Assembly (NCBI GenBank): GCA_900321965.1
Contig: ONYA01000015.1
Coordinates: 1-49,524, forward strand
From: an uncultured Prevotellaceae bacterium
Lineage (GTDB): Bacteria > Bacteroidota > Bacteroidia > Bacteroidales > Bacteroidaceae
Direction: 5' to 3'
Length of the DNA stretch: 49,524 bases
Shown: positions 25,895 through 34,898 of the stretch, in pieces
Position numbering within the stretch: position 1 is the first letter of the stretch
Layout of the letters: every line of letters begins with the position of its first letter
Notes under the pieces: generated by a model
Told to the model about the DNA's origin: nothing
The model's database searches: none
Seen by the model: only the letters and a program-made list of their open reading frames with translations
Made by a program: the position numbers and the translations under genes

Positions 25895-25926
25895 TTTGTC
25901 TGTTCAGACAATTCTTTGTAACTTTG
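25895..25926 (+). promoter_or_regulatory. Promoter of the M16 protease-metK operon
   Basis: TTTG (25895-25898), 20 bp, TAACTTTG (25919-25926), 25 nt before the ATG at 25952. Confidence 0.85.
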
Positions 25927-25951
25927 CAGGCTGAAAACCAAATAAAAAGAA

Positions 25952-28807
25952 ATGACCTACATTAAAAATTTACTCTTTGTCCTGGCACTGCTAATGGTCG
26001 GGATTGTTACGGCAACGGCACAGATGCCGCAGATTCCAGTTGACCCCGATGTACGCATCGGTAAGCTGGACAACGGACTAACCTATTACATCCGTCACAA
26101 CAACTGGCCGGAGAACCGTGCCGAGTTCTACATTGCCCAGAAGGTGGGTTCCATCCAGGAGGACGACAACCAGCGCGGACTGGCACATTTCCTGGAGCAC
26201 ATGGCTTTCAACGGCTCGAAACACTTCAAGGGCAACGAGCTGCTGCGCTGGTGCGAAAGTATCGGTGTGAAGTTCGGTACAGACTTGAACGCCTACACGT
26301 CGATAGACCAGACAGTCTATAATATAAGTAATGTACCCACGACGCGCGAGTCGATCGTCGACTCCTGTCTGATGATCCTGTGGGACTGGGCCGACGGTCT
26401 GCTGTTGGAGCAGGAAGAGATTGAGAAGGAGCGCGGCGTCATCCACGAGGAATGGCGACTGAGGTCTAGTGCCCAGCAGCGTATGCTGGAGCGCGACCTG
26501 CCAAAGCTCTATCCCGGTTCGAAATACGGCTACCGTATGCCTATCGGTCTGATGGAGATTATCGACAATTTCGAGCGTCCGTTCCTGCAGCAGTACTACG
26601 AGAAGTGGTACCGTCCCGACAACCAGGGCATCATCGTCGTCGGCGACATCAATGTCGACCAGGTGGAGCAGAAGATCAAGACGATGTTCTCGCAGATTGC
26701 CAAGCCGGGAGCCGATGCTGCCAAGCTTGAGCGTGTGGAAGTGCCCGACAATGCCGATCCTATCGTCGTCATCGACAAGGACAAGGAGCAGCGCATCAAT
26801 TTCGTGGAAGTCATGGTTAAGCACGAGGCCATTCCCGACTCCGTGAAGGGATCGTTAGAGTATCTCGTGGCCAACTATATGAAGAGCGTAGCCACCGGCA
26901 TGCTGAACAGTCGTTTTGGTGAGATTGTCCAGCAGGCCGACTGCCCGTTCCTGCAAGCCGGAGTCAGCGACGGCACCTACCTGCTGTCGAAGACCAAGGA
27001 CGCACTCGACCTGAGCGTCGTGCCCAAGGAGGGTAAGATGAACGAAGCCCTGAAAGCCGCCTACACAGAGGTTCGCCGCGCTGCAGAGTATGGCTTTACC
27101 GCCACAGAGTACGGCCGTTCGAAGGCCAACACGCTGAGTTCGCTCGACAAGCAGTACTCGAACAAGGACAAGCGTTACAACTCGCAGTTCGTCAACCAGT
27201 ACGTGCGCCATTTCCTCGCTAACGAGCCCATCCCCTCCATCGACGACTACTATCAGATGATGAAGCAACTGGTGCCCGCCATCCCGCTTGAAGCCATTAA
27301 CGAGGTGATGAAGCAGCTCGTGCCGAAGAACGACTCCAACTTCGTGGTCATCAGCTTCAACCAGGAGAAGGAGGATGCTACCTACCCCAAAGAGGATGAA
27401 CTCTTAGCCGCCATCAAGGATGCCAAAGCCGAACAGCTGACAGCATGGGTCGACAACGTGAAGGACGAGCCCTTGATGACCACGCTGCCCAAGCCTGGCA
27501 AGATTGTGAAGGAGGTGAAGTACGACAAGTTCATCACCGAGACGACTGATGGCGTAAAGAGCGGCTACTCTGAGCTGACGCTGTCGAACGGTGTGAAGGT
27601 CGTGCTGAAGCATACCGACCTGAAGAAAGATCAGGTAATACTCAGCGGCGAAGGATGGGGCGGCAATGCCCTCTACGGCGAAAAGGACTTTATCAATATG
27701 AAGCTGTTCAACGACGTGGTGGAAGCCAGCGGACTGGGCAACTTCTCGCACACGGAACTGGGCAAGGCCCTGGCCGGAAAGATTGCCGGTGCCTCGCTGT
27801 CGATGAACGAGCAGCGCACCAACATCAGCGGCTCGTCGACGCCTACCGACGTGGAGACCATGATGCAACTGGTGTACCTCTATATGACAGGCAACATCAA
27901 GAAAGACCAGCAGTCGTTCGACCAGCTGATGAAGACCACCGAACTACAGCTGAAGAACCGCCTGCTGCAGCCTGAGGCCGTCTTCTCAGACTCGCTGAGC
28001 CTCTCGCTGACCACGCACAACCCGCGCTACAAGCCGATGAATGTAGAAGACCTTGCCAAGGTGGACTACGACCGCATACTCGCGATGGCCAAGGAACGCA
28101 CGGCCAACGCCGCCGCCTTTACCTTTACCATCATCGGCAACTACAACGACTCGACCATCCGTCCGATGATCGAGCAATATCTCGGCTCACTGCCCGTCCA
28201 GAAGAAGATTGTAAAGGGTAAGGACGTGTCGACAGACTATACGGGTAAGATAGTGAACAACTTCAAGCACAAGGCTGAGACGCCGAAGGCCATTGCCGTG
28301 CTGCACTGGTACTCGAAGAAGGTGCCCTACAACTTGGAAAACGTTATCCGCGCCCAGGCTGTCGGACAGGTGCTGCAGATGGTCTACCTGAAGGAGATCC
28401 GTGAGGAGGCCAGTGCCGCCTACACCGCCGCAGGCCAAGCCGGCATCAGCCGTAACGACTTCGGTGACGAGGCGAACATTCTGGGCTACTGCCCGATGAA
28501 GCCCGAGAAAGCTGACACCGCCATCTTCATCCTGCGCCGTGCCGTACAAGACATGGCTGCCGGCAAGTGCGATGCCGACATGGTGACGAAGGTGAAGGAA
28601 TATATGATTAAAGCTCACGGCGACCAGTTGAAGACCAACGGCTATTGGAACGGCCGCATCAATAACTGGCGCAAATGGAAGCTTGACTTCCATACCGACT
28701 ATGAGAAGACCGTCCTGGCACTCACGCCCGAGAGTCTGTGCGCCTTTGTTAAGGAGGTGCTGAAGTCGGGCAACGAGGCAGAGATAGTGATGCTGCCCGC
28801 AGAGTGA
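25952..28807 (+). CDS. M16-family zinc metalloprotease (pitrilysin-like)
   Basis: A 951-residue secreted protein with signal peptide MTYIKNLLFVLALLMVGIVT ending near ATAQ. The inverted zinc motif HFLEH is at residues 79-83, and the distal ligand Glu160 (IEKERGVIHEEWR) has the 77-residue spacing seen in pitrilysin. Two M16 halves follow in tandem, the second starting near residue 530 without the zinc motif, as in the family. It degrades peptides in the periplasm. Its relation to the other M16 gene at 40373 is that of a distant paralog. It heads an apparent operon with metK, DUF4271, hemD, rnpA, yidD and tyrS, after a 51-bp microsatellite linker. Confidence 0.94.
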   Translation: MTYIKNLLFVLALLMVGIVTATAQMPQIPVDPDVRIGKLDNGLTYYIRHNNWPENRAEFYIAQKVGSIQEDDNQRGLAHFLEHMAFNGSKHFKGNELLRWCESIGVKFGTDLNAYTSIDQTVYNISNVPTTRESIVDSCLMILWDWADGLLLEQEEIEKERGVIHEEWRLRSSAQQRMLERDLPKLYPGSKYGYRMPIGLMEIIDNFERPFLQQYYEKWYRPDNQGIIVVGDINVDQVEQKIKTMFSQIAKPGADAAKLERVEVPDNADPIVVIDKDKEQRINFVEVMVKHEAIPDSVKGSLEYLVANYMKSVATGMLNSRFGEIVQQADCPFLQAGVSDGTYLLSKTKDALDLSVVPKEGKMNEALKAAYTEVRRAAEYGFTATEYGRSKANTLSSLDKQYSNKDKRYNSQFVNQYVRHFLANEPIPSIDDYYQMMKQLVPAIPLEAINEVMKQLVPKNDSNFVVISFNQEKEDATYPKEDELLAAIKDAKAEQLTAWVDNVKDEPLMTTLPKPGKIVKEVKYDKFITETTDGVKSGYSELTLSNGVKVVLKHTDLKKDQVILSGEGWGGNALYGEKDFINMKLFNDVVEASGLGNFSHTELGKALAGKIAGASLSMNEQRTNISGSSTPTDVETMMQLVYLYMTGNIKKDQQSFDQLMKTTELQLKNRLLQPEAVFSDSLSLSLTTHNPRYKPMNVEDLAKVDYDRILAMAKERTANAAAFTFTIIGNYNDSTIRPMIEQYLGSLPVQKKIVKGKDVSTDYTGKIVNNFKHKAETPKAIAVLHWYSKKVPYNLENVIRAQAVGQVLQMVYLKEIREEASAAYTAAGQAGISRNDFGDEANILGYCPMKPEKADTAIFILRRAVQDMAAGKCDADMVTKVKEYMIKAHGDQLKTNGYWNGRINNWRKWKLDFHTDYEKTVLALTPESLCAFVKEVLKSGNEAEIVMLPAE

Positions 28808-28857
28808 AATAGTAAATTGTCAAATAGTAAATAGTAAATCGTCAAATAGTAAATAGC
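28808..28857. repeat. AT-rich microsatellite linker before metK
   Basis: Repeats of AATAGTAAATTGTCAAATAG and AGTAAATCGTCAAATAGTAA, the same 10-bp theme as at 9810-9850, fill the gap between the M16 protease and metK. Confidence 0.8.
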
Positions 28858-28858
28858 T

Positions 28859-30115
28859 ATGAGTTATTTCTTTTCATCGGAATCCGTATCAGAAGGACAT
28901 CCCGACAAGGTGGCCGACCAGATTAGTGACGCTATCCTCGACCAGTTCTTGGCCTACGACCCACACGCCCACGTGGCTTGCGAGACGTTTGTCACCACAG
29001 GACAGGTCGTGCTGATGGGTGAGGTTAGCAGTGAAGCCTATATCGACCTGCAGACAGTGGCCCGCAACACCATTAACAAGATAGGTTATACAAAGGCAGA
29101 ATACCAGTTCGATGGCAATTCGTGCGGCATCCTCAGTGCCATCCACGAGCAGAGCCAGGACATCAACCGAGGTGTCGACCGCGCCGACGAGGAAGAACAG
29201 GGTGCTGGCGACCAGGGTATGATGTTCGGCTATGCCACTAACGAGACAGAGTCATATATGCCCGTCTCACTCGACTTGTCACACCTCATTGTCCGCACAC
29301 TGGCCGACATCCGTAGGGAGGGTAAGGAAATGACATACCTGAGACCCGACTCGAAAAGCCAGGTCACCGTACAGTATAGCGACGAAGGCATCCCCGAGCG
29401 CATCGACACCATCGTCGTCTCCACGCAGCACGACGAGTTTGACGAGGACGAGAGGATGCTGGCCAAGATCAAGGACGACGTCATCAACATCCTTATACCT
29501 CGTGTCAAACAGCAGATACACTCGCAGAAAGTACTCGACCTCTTCGGACTCGACATCAAGTATTATGTCAACCCGACGGGTAAGTTCGTTATCGGCGGTC
29601 CTCACGGCGACACCGGTCTGACAGGCCGAAAGATTATCGTCGACACCTACGGCGGTAAGGGTGCCCACGGCGGCGGTGCTTTCTCGGGCAAGGACTCGTC
29701 GAAGGTTGACCGTTCGGCAGCTTACGCCGCGCGCCACATTGCCAAGAACATGGTGGCTGCTGGCGTGGCCGACGAGATGCTGGTACAGGTGGCCTACGCT
29801 ATCGGCGTGGCTCGTCCTATGAATATCTATGTCAACACCTATGGCCGTTCGCGAGTCAATATGAGCGACAGCGAGATTGCCAAAAAAGTAGAGCAACTCT
29901 TCGACCTCCGTCCGAAAGCTATCGAGCGCACGCTGAAGCTCCGTCAGCCCATGTATCTTGAGACAGCTGCCTACGGCCATATGGGCCGCAAGTCAGAGGT
30001 GGTGAAGAAAGTCTTCACAAGCCACTACCACGAGACCAAGGAGATGGAGGTAGAGCTGTTCACCTGGGAGAAGCTCGACCGTGTAGACGACATCAAGCAG
30101 GCTTTCGGCTTATAA
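28859..30115 (+). CDS. metK: S-adenosylmethionine synthetase
   Basis: A 418-residue enzyme that makes SAM from methionine and ATP; a cytoplasmic tetramer in relatives. Visible signatures are [19 protein letters not shown] (His14 and Asp16 region), the methionine loop [12 protein letters not shown], and the P-loop-like [18 protein letters not shown]. The length is slightly above E. coli MetK (384), as is usual for Bacteroidetes. No SAM riboswitch is seen in the leader; the upstream 51 bp are a microsatellite. It provides the cofactor for methyltransferases including the O-methyltransferase at 18590, although they are not linked. Second gene of the M16-led transcript. Confidence 0.97.
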   Translation: MSYFFSSESVSEGHPDKVADQISDAILDQFLAYDPHAHVACETFVTTGQVVLMGEVSSEAYIDLQTVARNTINKIGYTKAEYQFDGNSCGILSAIHEQSQDINRGVDRADEEEQGAGDQGMMFGYATNETESYMPVSLDLSHLIVRTLADIRREGKEMTYLRPDSKSQVTVQYSDEGIPERIDTIVVSTQHDEFDEDERMLAKIKDDVINILIPRVKQQIHSQKVLDLFGLDIKYYVNPTGKFVIGGPHGDTGLTGRKIIVDTYGGKGAHGGGAFSGKDSSKVDRSAAYAARHIAKNMVAAGVADEMLVQVAYAIGVARPMNIYVNTYGRSRVNMSDSEIAKKVEQLFDLRPKAIERTLKLRQPMYLETAAYGHMGRKSEVVKKVFTSHYHETKEMEVELFTWEKLDRVDDIKQAFGL

Positions 30116-30122
30116 AGAATCC

Positions 30123-31136
30123 ATGCATCCGCAAGACTCCATAGCAAGCGAACCAATTGTGTCGGCCATCATAGCCGACACAATTGTTCACAGACCCACA
30201 CGGCCTCAGACACCCTATCAGGTGCTGAGGCTGTTGCCTAAGGATGCCACGCCTGCCCAGCAGGACTCTGCTATTCAGGCATGGTTCAAGCCTGGCGAGG
30301 TTCGCTATAGCGAACAGCCTGACACCCTGCACCTGCCAGGACACGGCATTGGCCGCAGCCCCAAGGACGTCAACCTGCCGCAATACTATCGTGAGTCCTT
30401 CTTTGCCAAAGACACACTACTCCACCCTGAACTGACAGGCGGACGTTACGGTGTTGCCGGTGACCCAGTGGCCTATACCGTCCGCAACGACGACGCCATC
30501 ACCTGTATACTGCTTTTCTGCTTCATGTTGGCCATCGTGGTGTTCTCCTATTCACGCCACATCATCACCCACCAGCTGAAGGCCTTCTTCCATCCCATGA
30601 GGAACGACAGCACGACATTCACCACCAGCAGGTTCATGTATTTCCTCGGCATCCAGACCTGTCTACTGATAGGTATTTCGTATTACTTCTATACCATCCA
30701 TTTTGTCACAGACGACCTATTGATAGACACACCCTATATACTGATAGGTTTGTTCTCCGTCGTCTGCTTCATGTATATTATCGGGAAACAGCTTGTCTAT
30801 CATCTGGTCAACACCGTCTTCTTCGATAGTAAAAGAAACGGACACTGGACGTGGACACTGGCCTTCATCACAGCCCTTGAAGGCATCGCTTTGTTCCCTG
30901 CCGTCATATTACAAGTTTACTTCACGCCTTCCTTCCAAAATATCCTATTTTATATCGTATTTGTCATCATTTTGGCCAAAATACTGACATTTTACAAGTG
31001 TTGGAACATCTTTTTCAGGCAAAAAAGAGTTTATTTGCAAATAATTTTGTACCTTTGTGCCCTCGAAATCGTACCGATGCTTGTCCTTTGGGGCGTGCTC
31101 GTGATGATAACCAACGAATTAAAAGTAATATTTTAG
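30123..31136 (+). CDS. DUF4271 membrane protein
   Basis: A 337-residue protein. The N-terminal 120 residues are soluble and Pro-rich (PTRPQTPYQVLRLLPKDATP). After that come about six or seven transmembrane segments, starting at AITCILLFCFMLAIVVFSYS and ending at MLVLWGVLVMITNELKVIF. This matches the Bacteroidetes DUF4271 family, which commonly sits just upstream of hemD. The function is unknown; an inner-membrane location is inferred. The ATG at 30123 follows metK by 7 nt. The 3' end contains two -7-like elements that may start a shorter hemD transcript. Confidence 0.88.
   Translation: MHPQDSIASEPIVSAIIADTIVHRPTRPQTPYQVLRLLPKDATPAQQDSAIQAWFKPGEVRYSEQPDTLHLPGHGIGRSPKDVNLPQYYRESFFAKDTLLHPELTGGRYGVAGDPVAYTVRNDDAITCILLFCFMLAIVVFSYSRHIITHQLKAFFHPMRNDSTTFTTSRFMYFLGIQTCLLIGISYYFYTIHFVTDDLLIDTPYILIGLFSVVCFMYIIGKQLVYHLVNTVFFDSKRNGHWTWTLAFITALEGIALFPAVILQVYFTPSFQNILFYIVFVIILAKILTFYKCWNIFFRQKRVYLQIILYLCALEIVPMLVLWGVLVMITNELKVIF
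31042..31057 (+). promoter_or_regulatory. Candidate internal promoter inside the DUF4271 gene
   Basis: Two adjacent -7-type elements, TAATTTTG (31042-31049) and TACCTTTG (31050-31057), lie about 92 bp before hemD. TTTG at 31034-31037 is too close to be the -33, so strength is doubtful. Confidence 0.45.
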
Positions 31137-31148
31137 GACATAACTGAG

Positions 31149-31898
31149 ATGATTAAGAAAATTCTGGTGTCGCAGCCGAAGCCTGCGAGTGAGAAGTCGC
31201 CATACTTTGATATTGCGAGCAAATTCGATGTTGAGCTGGTGTTCCGACCATTTATTAAGGTGGAGAGCATGTCGGCCAAAGAGTTCCGCACTCAGAAAGT
31301 CAGCATCTTAGACTATACCGCCATCGTCTTTACCTCACGTCACGCTATCGATCATTTCTTCACGCTGGCCAAAGAACTGCGTGTCACCATCCCCGAGGAT
31401 ATGAAGTACTTCTGTGTCACGGAGACCATTGCACTCTACATTCAAAAGTATGTGCAGTACCGTAAGCGCAAGGTGTTCTTCGGCACGACCGGACGTGTGG
31501 ACGACCTCATCCCCACGATGGTGAAGCACAAGACAGAGAAATATCTGGTTCCCATGAGTGACGTCCACAACGACTCCCTCACCGTGCTGCTTGACTCCAA
31601 GAAGCTGAACCACAAGGAAGTGGTGATGTACCGCACGGTAAGCAACGATTTCACGGAGGAAGAGGTCAAGAACTTCGACTACGATATGCTGTTGTTCTTC
31701 AGCCCTTCGGGTATCGAGTCGCTGACTAAAAACTTCCCTGACTTTGAGCAGGGAGAGATTGCTATTGGCACTTTCGGTCCTGCTACAGCCAAGGCCGCCA
31801 AGGATGCCGGTCTGCGTCTCGACATTGAAGCACCCACTGAGAAATACCCGTCGATGACGGGCGCCCTGCAGCACTACCTCTTTGAAGTAATGGATTAA
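31149..31898 (+). CDS. hemD: Uroporphyrinogen-III synthase family protein
   Basis: A 249-residue protein of the HemD fold. MIKKILVSQPKPASEKSPYF starts it; AIVFTSRHAIDHFF, YFCVTETIALYIQKY, YLVPMSDVHND and LLFFSPSGIESLTKNFP are the characteristic loops between two Rossmann-like domains; the last carries the conserved Ser. The family closes hydroxymethylbilane to uroporphyrinogen III in tetrapyrrole synthesis. In Bacteroidetes this version is constant beside rnpA and DUF4271, and its activity has been assumed from homology. Cytoplasmic. Followed after 5 nt by rnpA. Confidence 0.88.
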   Translation: MIKKILVSQPKPASEKSPYFDIASKFDVELVFRPFIKVESMSAKEFRTQKVSILDYTAIVFTSRHAIDHFFTLAKELRVTIPEDMKYFCVTETIALYIQKYVQYRKRKVFFGTTGRVDDLIPTMVKHKTEKYLVPMSDVHNDSLTVLLDSKKLNHKEVVMYRTVSNDFTEEEVKNFDYDMLLFFSPSGIESLTKNFPDFEQGEIAIGTFGPATAKAAKDAGLRLDIEAPTEKYPSMTGALQHYLFEVMD

Positions 31899-31903
31899 GA
31901 GCG

Positions 31904-32287
31904 GTGGACGGCGGAAGGTTTCCTAAAAGGGAGCATATCTGCAGCACTCGACTGATAGATCAGCTCTTCGGTAGCGGCAGCCAATGGATGGCCGCCTATC
32001 CGCTGAGAGCCGTCTTCCACAAGACAGACCGCCAGCAGACTGGTGTTCCTGTTCAGGTTCTCATCAGCGTCCCCAAGAAGCACTTCAAGCATGCCGTCGA
32101 CCGCAACCGCGTGAAACGACAGGTGCGCGAAGCCTACCGTCAGCAGAAACAGCCGCTCTGCGACGCCATACCGGCAGAGGAGAGTCTACTAATAGGTTTT
32201 ATATGGGTCTCCGACGAACTGGCACCGTCTAACATCGTAAACGAGCGCATCCAAAAGCTTCTCACGCGTATCAAAGAAAAGATATGA
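31904..32287 (+). CDS. rnpA: Ribonuclease P protein component
   Basis: A 127-residue basic protein that supports the RNase P RNA in maturing tRNA 5' ends. The core motif [12 protein letters not shown] (residues 68-79) and the N-terminal [17 protein letters not shown] are clear. The GTG at 31904 is used because no ATG precedes the conserved FPK motif. It overlaps yidD by four bases (ATGA), so the pair is translationally coupled. In Bacteroidetes rnpA is found here with hemD and yidD, away from rpmH. Confidence 0.95.
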   Translation: MDGGRFPKREHICSTRLIDQLFGSGSQWMAAYPLRAVFHKTDRQQTGVPVQVLISVPKKHFKHAVDRNRVKRQVREAYRQQKQPLCDAIPAEESLLIGFIWVSDELAPSNIVNERIQKLLTRIKEKI

Positions 32288-32514
32288 AGACGATTGTCCG
32301 TTTCCTGTCATGGCTACTGGTACTGCCCATCCGCTTCTACCAGTTATACATATCACCACTACTCGGACCGTCATGCCGCTTTACTCCCACCTGCTCTGAG
32401 TATGCCCGCCAAGCCATCTTAAAACACGGTCCCATCAAAGGCCTCGGCCTTGCCATCTGGCGGATCTTGCGTTGCAATCCTTGGGGCGGCTCCGGCTACG
32501 ACCCAGTACCATAA
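32284..32514 (+). CDS. yidD: Membrane protein insertion efficiency factor YidD
   Basis: A 76-residue protein with the complete family signature: [33 protein letters not shown] and [14 protein letters not shown]. It has an N-terminal amphipathic helix and is thought to help YidC-dependent insertion at the inner membrane. It overlaps rnpA by four bases. Length and motifs are standard. tyrS follows after 26 nt. Confidence 0.96.
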   Translation: MKTIVRFLSWLLVLPIRFYQLYISPLLGPSCRFTPTCSEYARQAILKHGPIKGLGLAIWRILRCNPWGGSGYDPVP

Positions 32515-32540
32515 GCATCAAGAAAAAAACAATATAAACA

Positions 32541-33839
32541 ATGAGAAAGAACTTTGTTGAAGAACTCCGCTGGCGCGGAATGTTGGCACAGATGATGCCA
32601 GGAACGGAAGAACTCCTGCAGAAGGAGATGGTAACGGCCTACCTGGGTACCGACCCGACGGCTGATTCACTACATATCGGCCACCTCTGTGGCATCATGA
32701 TGCTGCGTCACCTGCAGCGCTGCGGCCATAAGCCTATCATCCTCGTCGGCGGTGCCACGGGTATGATCGGCGACCCCAGCGGTAAGTCACAGGAGCGCAA
32801 CCTGCTGAACGACGAGACGCTGCGTCACAACCAGGAGTGCATTAAGGCTCAGGTGGCTAAGTTCCTCGACTTCGAGGCCGAAGGTCCCAACGCTGCCGAG
32901 ATGGTGAACAACTACGACTGGATGAAGGACTTTACTTTCCTTGACTTCGCCCGTGAGGTTGGCAAGCATATCACCGTCAACTATATGATGGCTAAGGAGA
33001 GCGTGCAGCAGCGTCTGAACGGTACGGCCCGCGACGGTCTGTCGTTCACCGAGTTCACCTACCAGCTGTTGCAGGGCTATGACTTCTTGTATCTCTACCA
33101 GCACAAAGGTGTGAAGCTGCAGTTGGGCGGCAACGACCAGTGGGGCAACATGACCACCGGTACCGAGCTGATCCGCCGCACCTTGGGCAACGAGGTGGAG
33201 ACATTCGCCCTGACCTGTCCGCTCATCACGAAGAGCGACGGTAAGAAGTTCGGCAAGACCGAGTCAGGCAACATCTGGCTCGACCCGAAGCGCACCACGC
33301 CGTACAAGTTCTACCAGTTCTGGCTGAACGTCAGCGACGAGGATGCCGAGCGCTACATCAAGATCTTCACGTCATTAGAGAAGGACGTTATCGACGCCCT
33401 CATCGAAGAGCACAAGCAGGATCCCGGTCGCCGCGTGCTGCAGCGCCGTCTGGCCGAGGAGGTCACGGTGATGGTTCACTCGCAGGCCGACCTCGACACA
33501 GCCATCGAAGCCTCGAACATCCTGTTCGGCAAGGCAACAAAGGAAGCTTTGGAGAAGCTGGACGAACAGACCTTCCTCGATGTCTTCGAAGGCGTGGAGC
33601 ACTACGAAGTGAGCAAGGACCAATTAGGACAGGCAGCCATCGAACTGTTTACCACCGCCGCGCCCGTCTTCCCCTCGAAGGGCGAGATGCGCAAGATGGT
33701 ACAGGGCGGCGGCGTCAGCCTGAACAAGGAGAAGCTAACCGACCCGCAGCGTCCTGTCACTGCCGATGATCTCATCGACGGCAAGTACCTGCTGGCACAG
33801 AAGGGCAAGAAGAACTACTACTTGCTCATCGTAAAGTAA
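32541..33839 (+). CDS. tyrS: Tyrosyl-tRNA synthetase
   Basis: A 432-residue class I synthetase. The HIGH box is HIGH at residues 45-48 (DSLHIGHLC), and the KMSKS-equivalent is KFGKT at 236-240, as in bacterial TyrRS. Tyrosine-binding residues lie in YDFLYLY and [13 protein letters not shown]-terminal S4 RNA-binding domain covers about 365-432 ([20 protein letters not shown]). It charges tRNA-Tyr. Last gene of the long plus-strand run; a tRNA-Gln promoter follows immediately. Confidence 0.97.
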   Translation: MRKNFVEELRWRGMLAQMMPGTEELLQKEMVTAYLGTDPTADSLHIGHLCGIMMLRHLQRCGHKPIILVGGATGMIGDPSGKSQERNLLNDETLRHNQECIKAQVAKFLDFEAEGPNAAEMVNNYDWMKDFTFLDFAREVGKHITVNYMMAKESVQQRLNGTARDGLSFTEFTYQLLQGYDFLYLYQHKGVKLQLGGNDQWGNMTTGTELIRRTLGNEVETFALTCPLITKSDGKKFGKTESGNIWLDPKRTTPYKFYQFWLNVSDEDAERYIKIFTSLEKDVIDALIEEHKQDPGRRVLQRRLAEEVTVMVHSQADLDTAIEASNILFGKATKEALEKLDEQTFLDVFEGVEHYEVSKDQLGQAAIELFTTAAPVFPSKGEMRKMVQGGGVSLNKEKLTDPQRPVTADDLIDGKYLLAQKGKKNYYLLIVK

Positions 33840-33855
33840 ATATTTGGCTGCAAAT

Positions 33856-33886
33856 TTTGGTACTTCAATTTATTTTCGTACCTTTG
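33856..33886 (+). promoter_or_regulatory. tRNA-Gln promoter
   Basis: TTTG (33856-33859), 19 bp, TACCTTTG (33879-33886), ending 9 nt before the tRNA 5' end. Confidence 0.85.
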
Positions 33887-33895
33887 CAGCCGCAT

Positions 33896-33969
33896 TGGAC
33901 GATGGTGTAATGGTAACACTACAGGTTTTGGTTCTGTCATTCCCGGTTCGAATCCGAGTCGTCCAACCA
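33896..33969 (+). tRNA. tRNA-Gln, anticodon UUG
   Basis: The acceptor stem TGGACGA (33896-33902) pairs with TCGTCCA (33959-33965), followed by discriminator A and an encoded CCA. The anticodon stem ACAGG/TCTGT (with one G-U pair) encloses the 7-base loop TTTTGGT, giving anticodon TTG for Gln codons CAA/CAG. The T-arm carries GGTTCGAATCC. It has its own promoter and terminator. Confidence 0.96.
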
Positions 33970-33970
33970 G

Positions 33971-34006
33971 AAAAGTACCCGAAATGGGTACTTTTATTTT
34001 TTTTAA
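33971..34006 (+). terminator. Terminator of tRNA-Gln
   Basis: AAAAGTACCC (33971-33980), loop GAAAT or shorter, GGGTACTTTT, then ATTTTTTTT: a classic Rho-independent terminator. Confidence 0.93.
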
Positions 34007-34016
34007 GCATTCAGAT

Positions 34017-34047
34017 TTTGCTATCCGTATTATAATTGCTATCTTTG
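34017..34047 (+). promoter_or_regulatory. Promoter of the SDR-sufS-rnhB operon
   Basis: TTTG (34017-34020), 19 bp, TATCTTTG (34040-34047), about 41 nt before the ATG at 34089. Confidence 0.87.
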
Positions 34048-34088
34048 CAGACAAACTTACTGATTTACAATTAAAACAAACAAAAATT

Positions 34089-34892
34089 ATGGCAAATTTA
34101 TTTTCATTAGAAGGAAAGAACGCCTGGATTACCGGCGCATCCTATGGTATCGGTTTCAACATCGCCAAGGCTTTTGTAGCCGCTGGTGCTAAGACCATCA
34201 TCTTCAACGACATCAACGACGACGCCCTGCAGCGCGGTCTGGCCAACTACAAGGAGGCAGGCATTACAAACGTCAAGGGATATGTTTGCGACGTTACTAA
34301 CGAGGACGCCGTGAAGGATCTGGTCAACAAGATACACGAGGAAGTGGGACAGATTGACATCCTGGTGAACAACGCCGGCATCATCAAGCGTATCCCCATG
34401 CATGAGATGAAGCGTGCTGAGTTCCAGCAGGTCATCGACATCGACCTCGTTGGTCCGTTCATCTGCTCAAGTGCTGTCATCCCCGAGATGATGGAGCGCC
34501 GCGAAGGTAAGATCATCAACATCTGCTCGATGATGTCTGAGCTCGGCCGTGAAACCGTATCGGCCTACGCCGCTGCCAAGGGCGGTCTGAAGATGCTCAC
34601 CCGCAACATCTGCTCGGAGTATGGCGAATACAACATCCAGTGTAACGGCATTGGCCCGGGCTACATCGCCACACCGCAGACCGCTCCGTTGCGCGAGCGT
34701 CAGGCAGACGGCAGCCGTCATCCCTTCGATTCATTCATCTGCGCCAAGACGCCCGCCGGTCGCTGGCTCGACCCGTCGGAACTGGGTGGCCCCGCCGTGT
34801 TCTTGGCCTCACACGCCTCTGACGCTGTCAACGGCCATGTGCTCTACGTCGACGGTGGCATCCTGGCCTACATCGGCAAGCAGCCTAAGTAA
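34089..34892 (+). CDS. Gluconate 5-dehydrogenase-type short-chain dehydrogenase
   Basis: A 267-residue classical SDR. The ATG at 34089 is chosen; an upstream in-frame start would lie before the promoter and in the tRNA terminator. Cofactor motif TGASYGIG (about 16-23), NNAGI (near 95), catalytic Ser in NICSMMSELG and the Tyr-Lys pair in SAYAAAKGG are present, and the C-terminal LYVDGGILAYIGKQPK is very typical of the Bacteroidetes gluconate 5-dehydrogenase/KduD-like group. It would interconvert gluconate and 5-ketogluconate or a related uronate-pathway keto sugar. The usual partner kduI is not adjacent; instead sufS follows after 6 nt. Confidence 0.9.
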   Translation: MANLFSLEGKNAWITGASYGIGFNIAKAFVAAGAKTIIFNDINDDALQRGLANYKEAGITNVKGYVCDVTNEDAVKDLVNKIHEEVGQIDILVNNAGIIKRIPMHEMKRAEFQQVIDIDLVGPFICSSAVIPEMMERREGKIINICSMMSELGRETVSAYAAAKGGLKMLTRNICSEYGEYNIQCNGIGPGYIATPQTAPLRERQADGSRHPFDSFICAKTPAGRWLDPSELGGPAVFLASHASDAVNGHVLYVDGGILAYIGKQPK

Positions 34893-34898
34893 CACAGT

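Noticed and set aside
28808-28857. SAM riboswitch upstream of metK
   Set aside because: The leader is only a 51-bp microsatellite with no aptamer-like structure.
33984-34088. Upstream start for the SDR gene
   Set aside because: It would begin in the tRNA terminator, before the promoter at 34017-34047.
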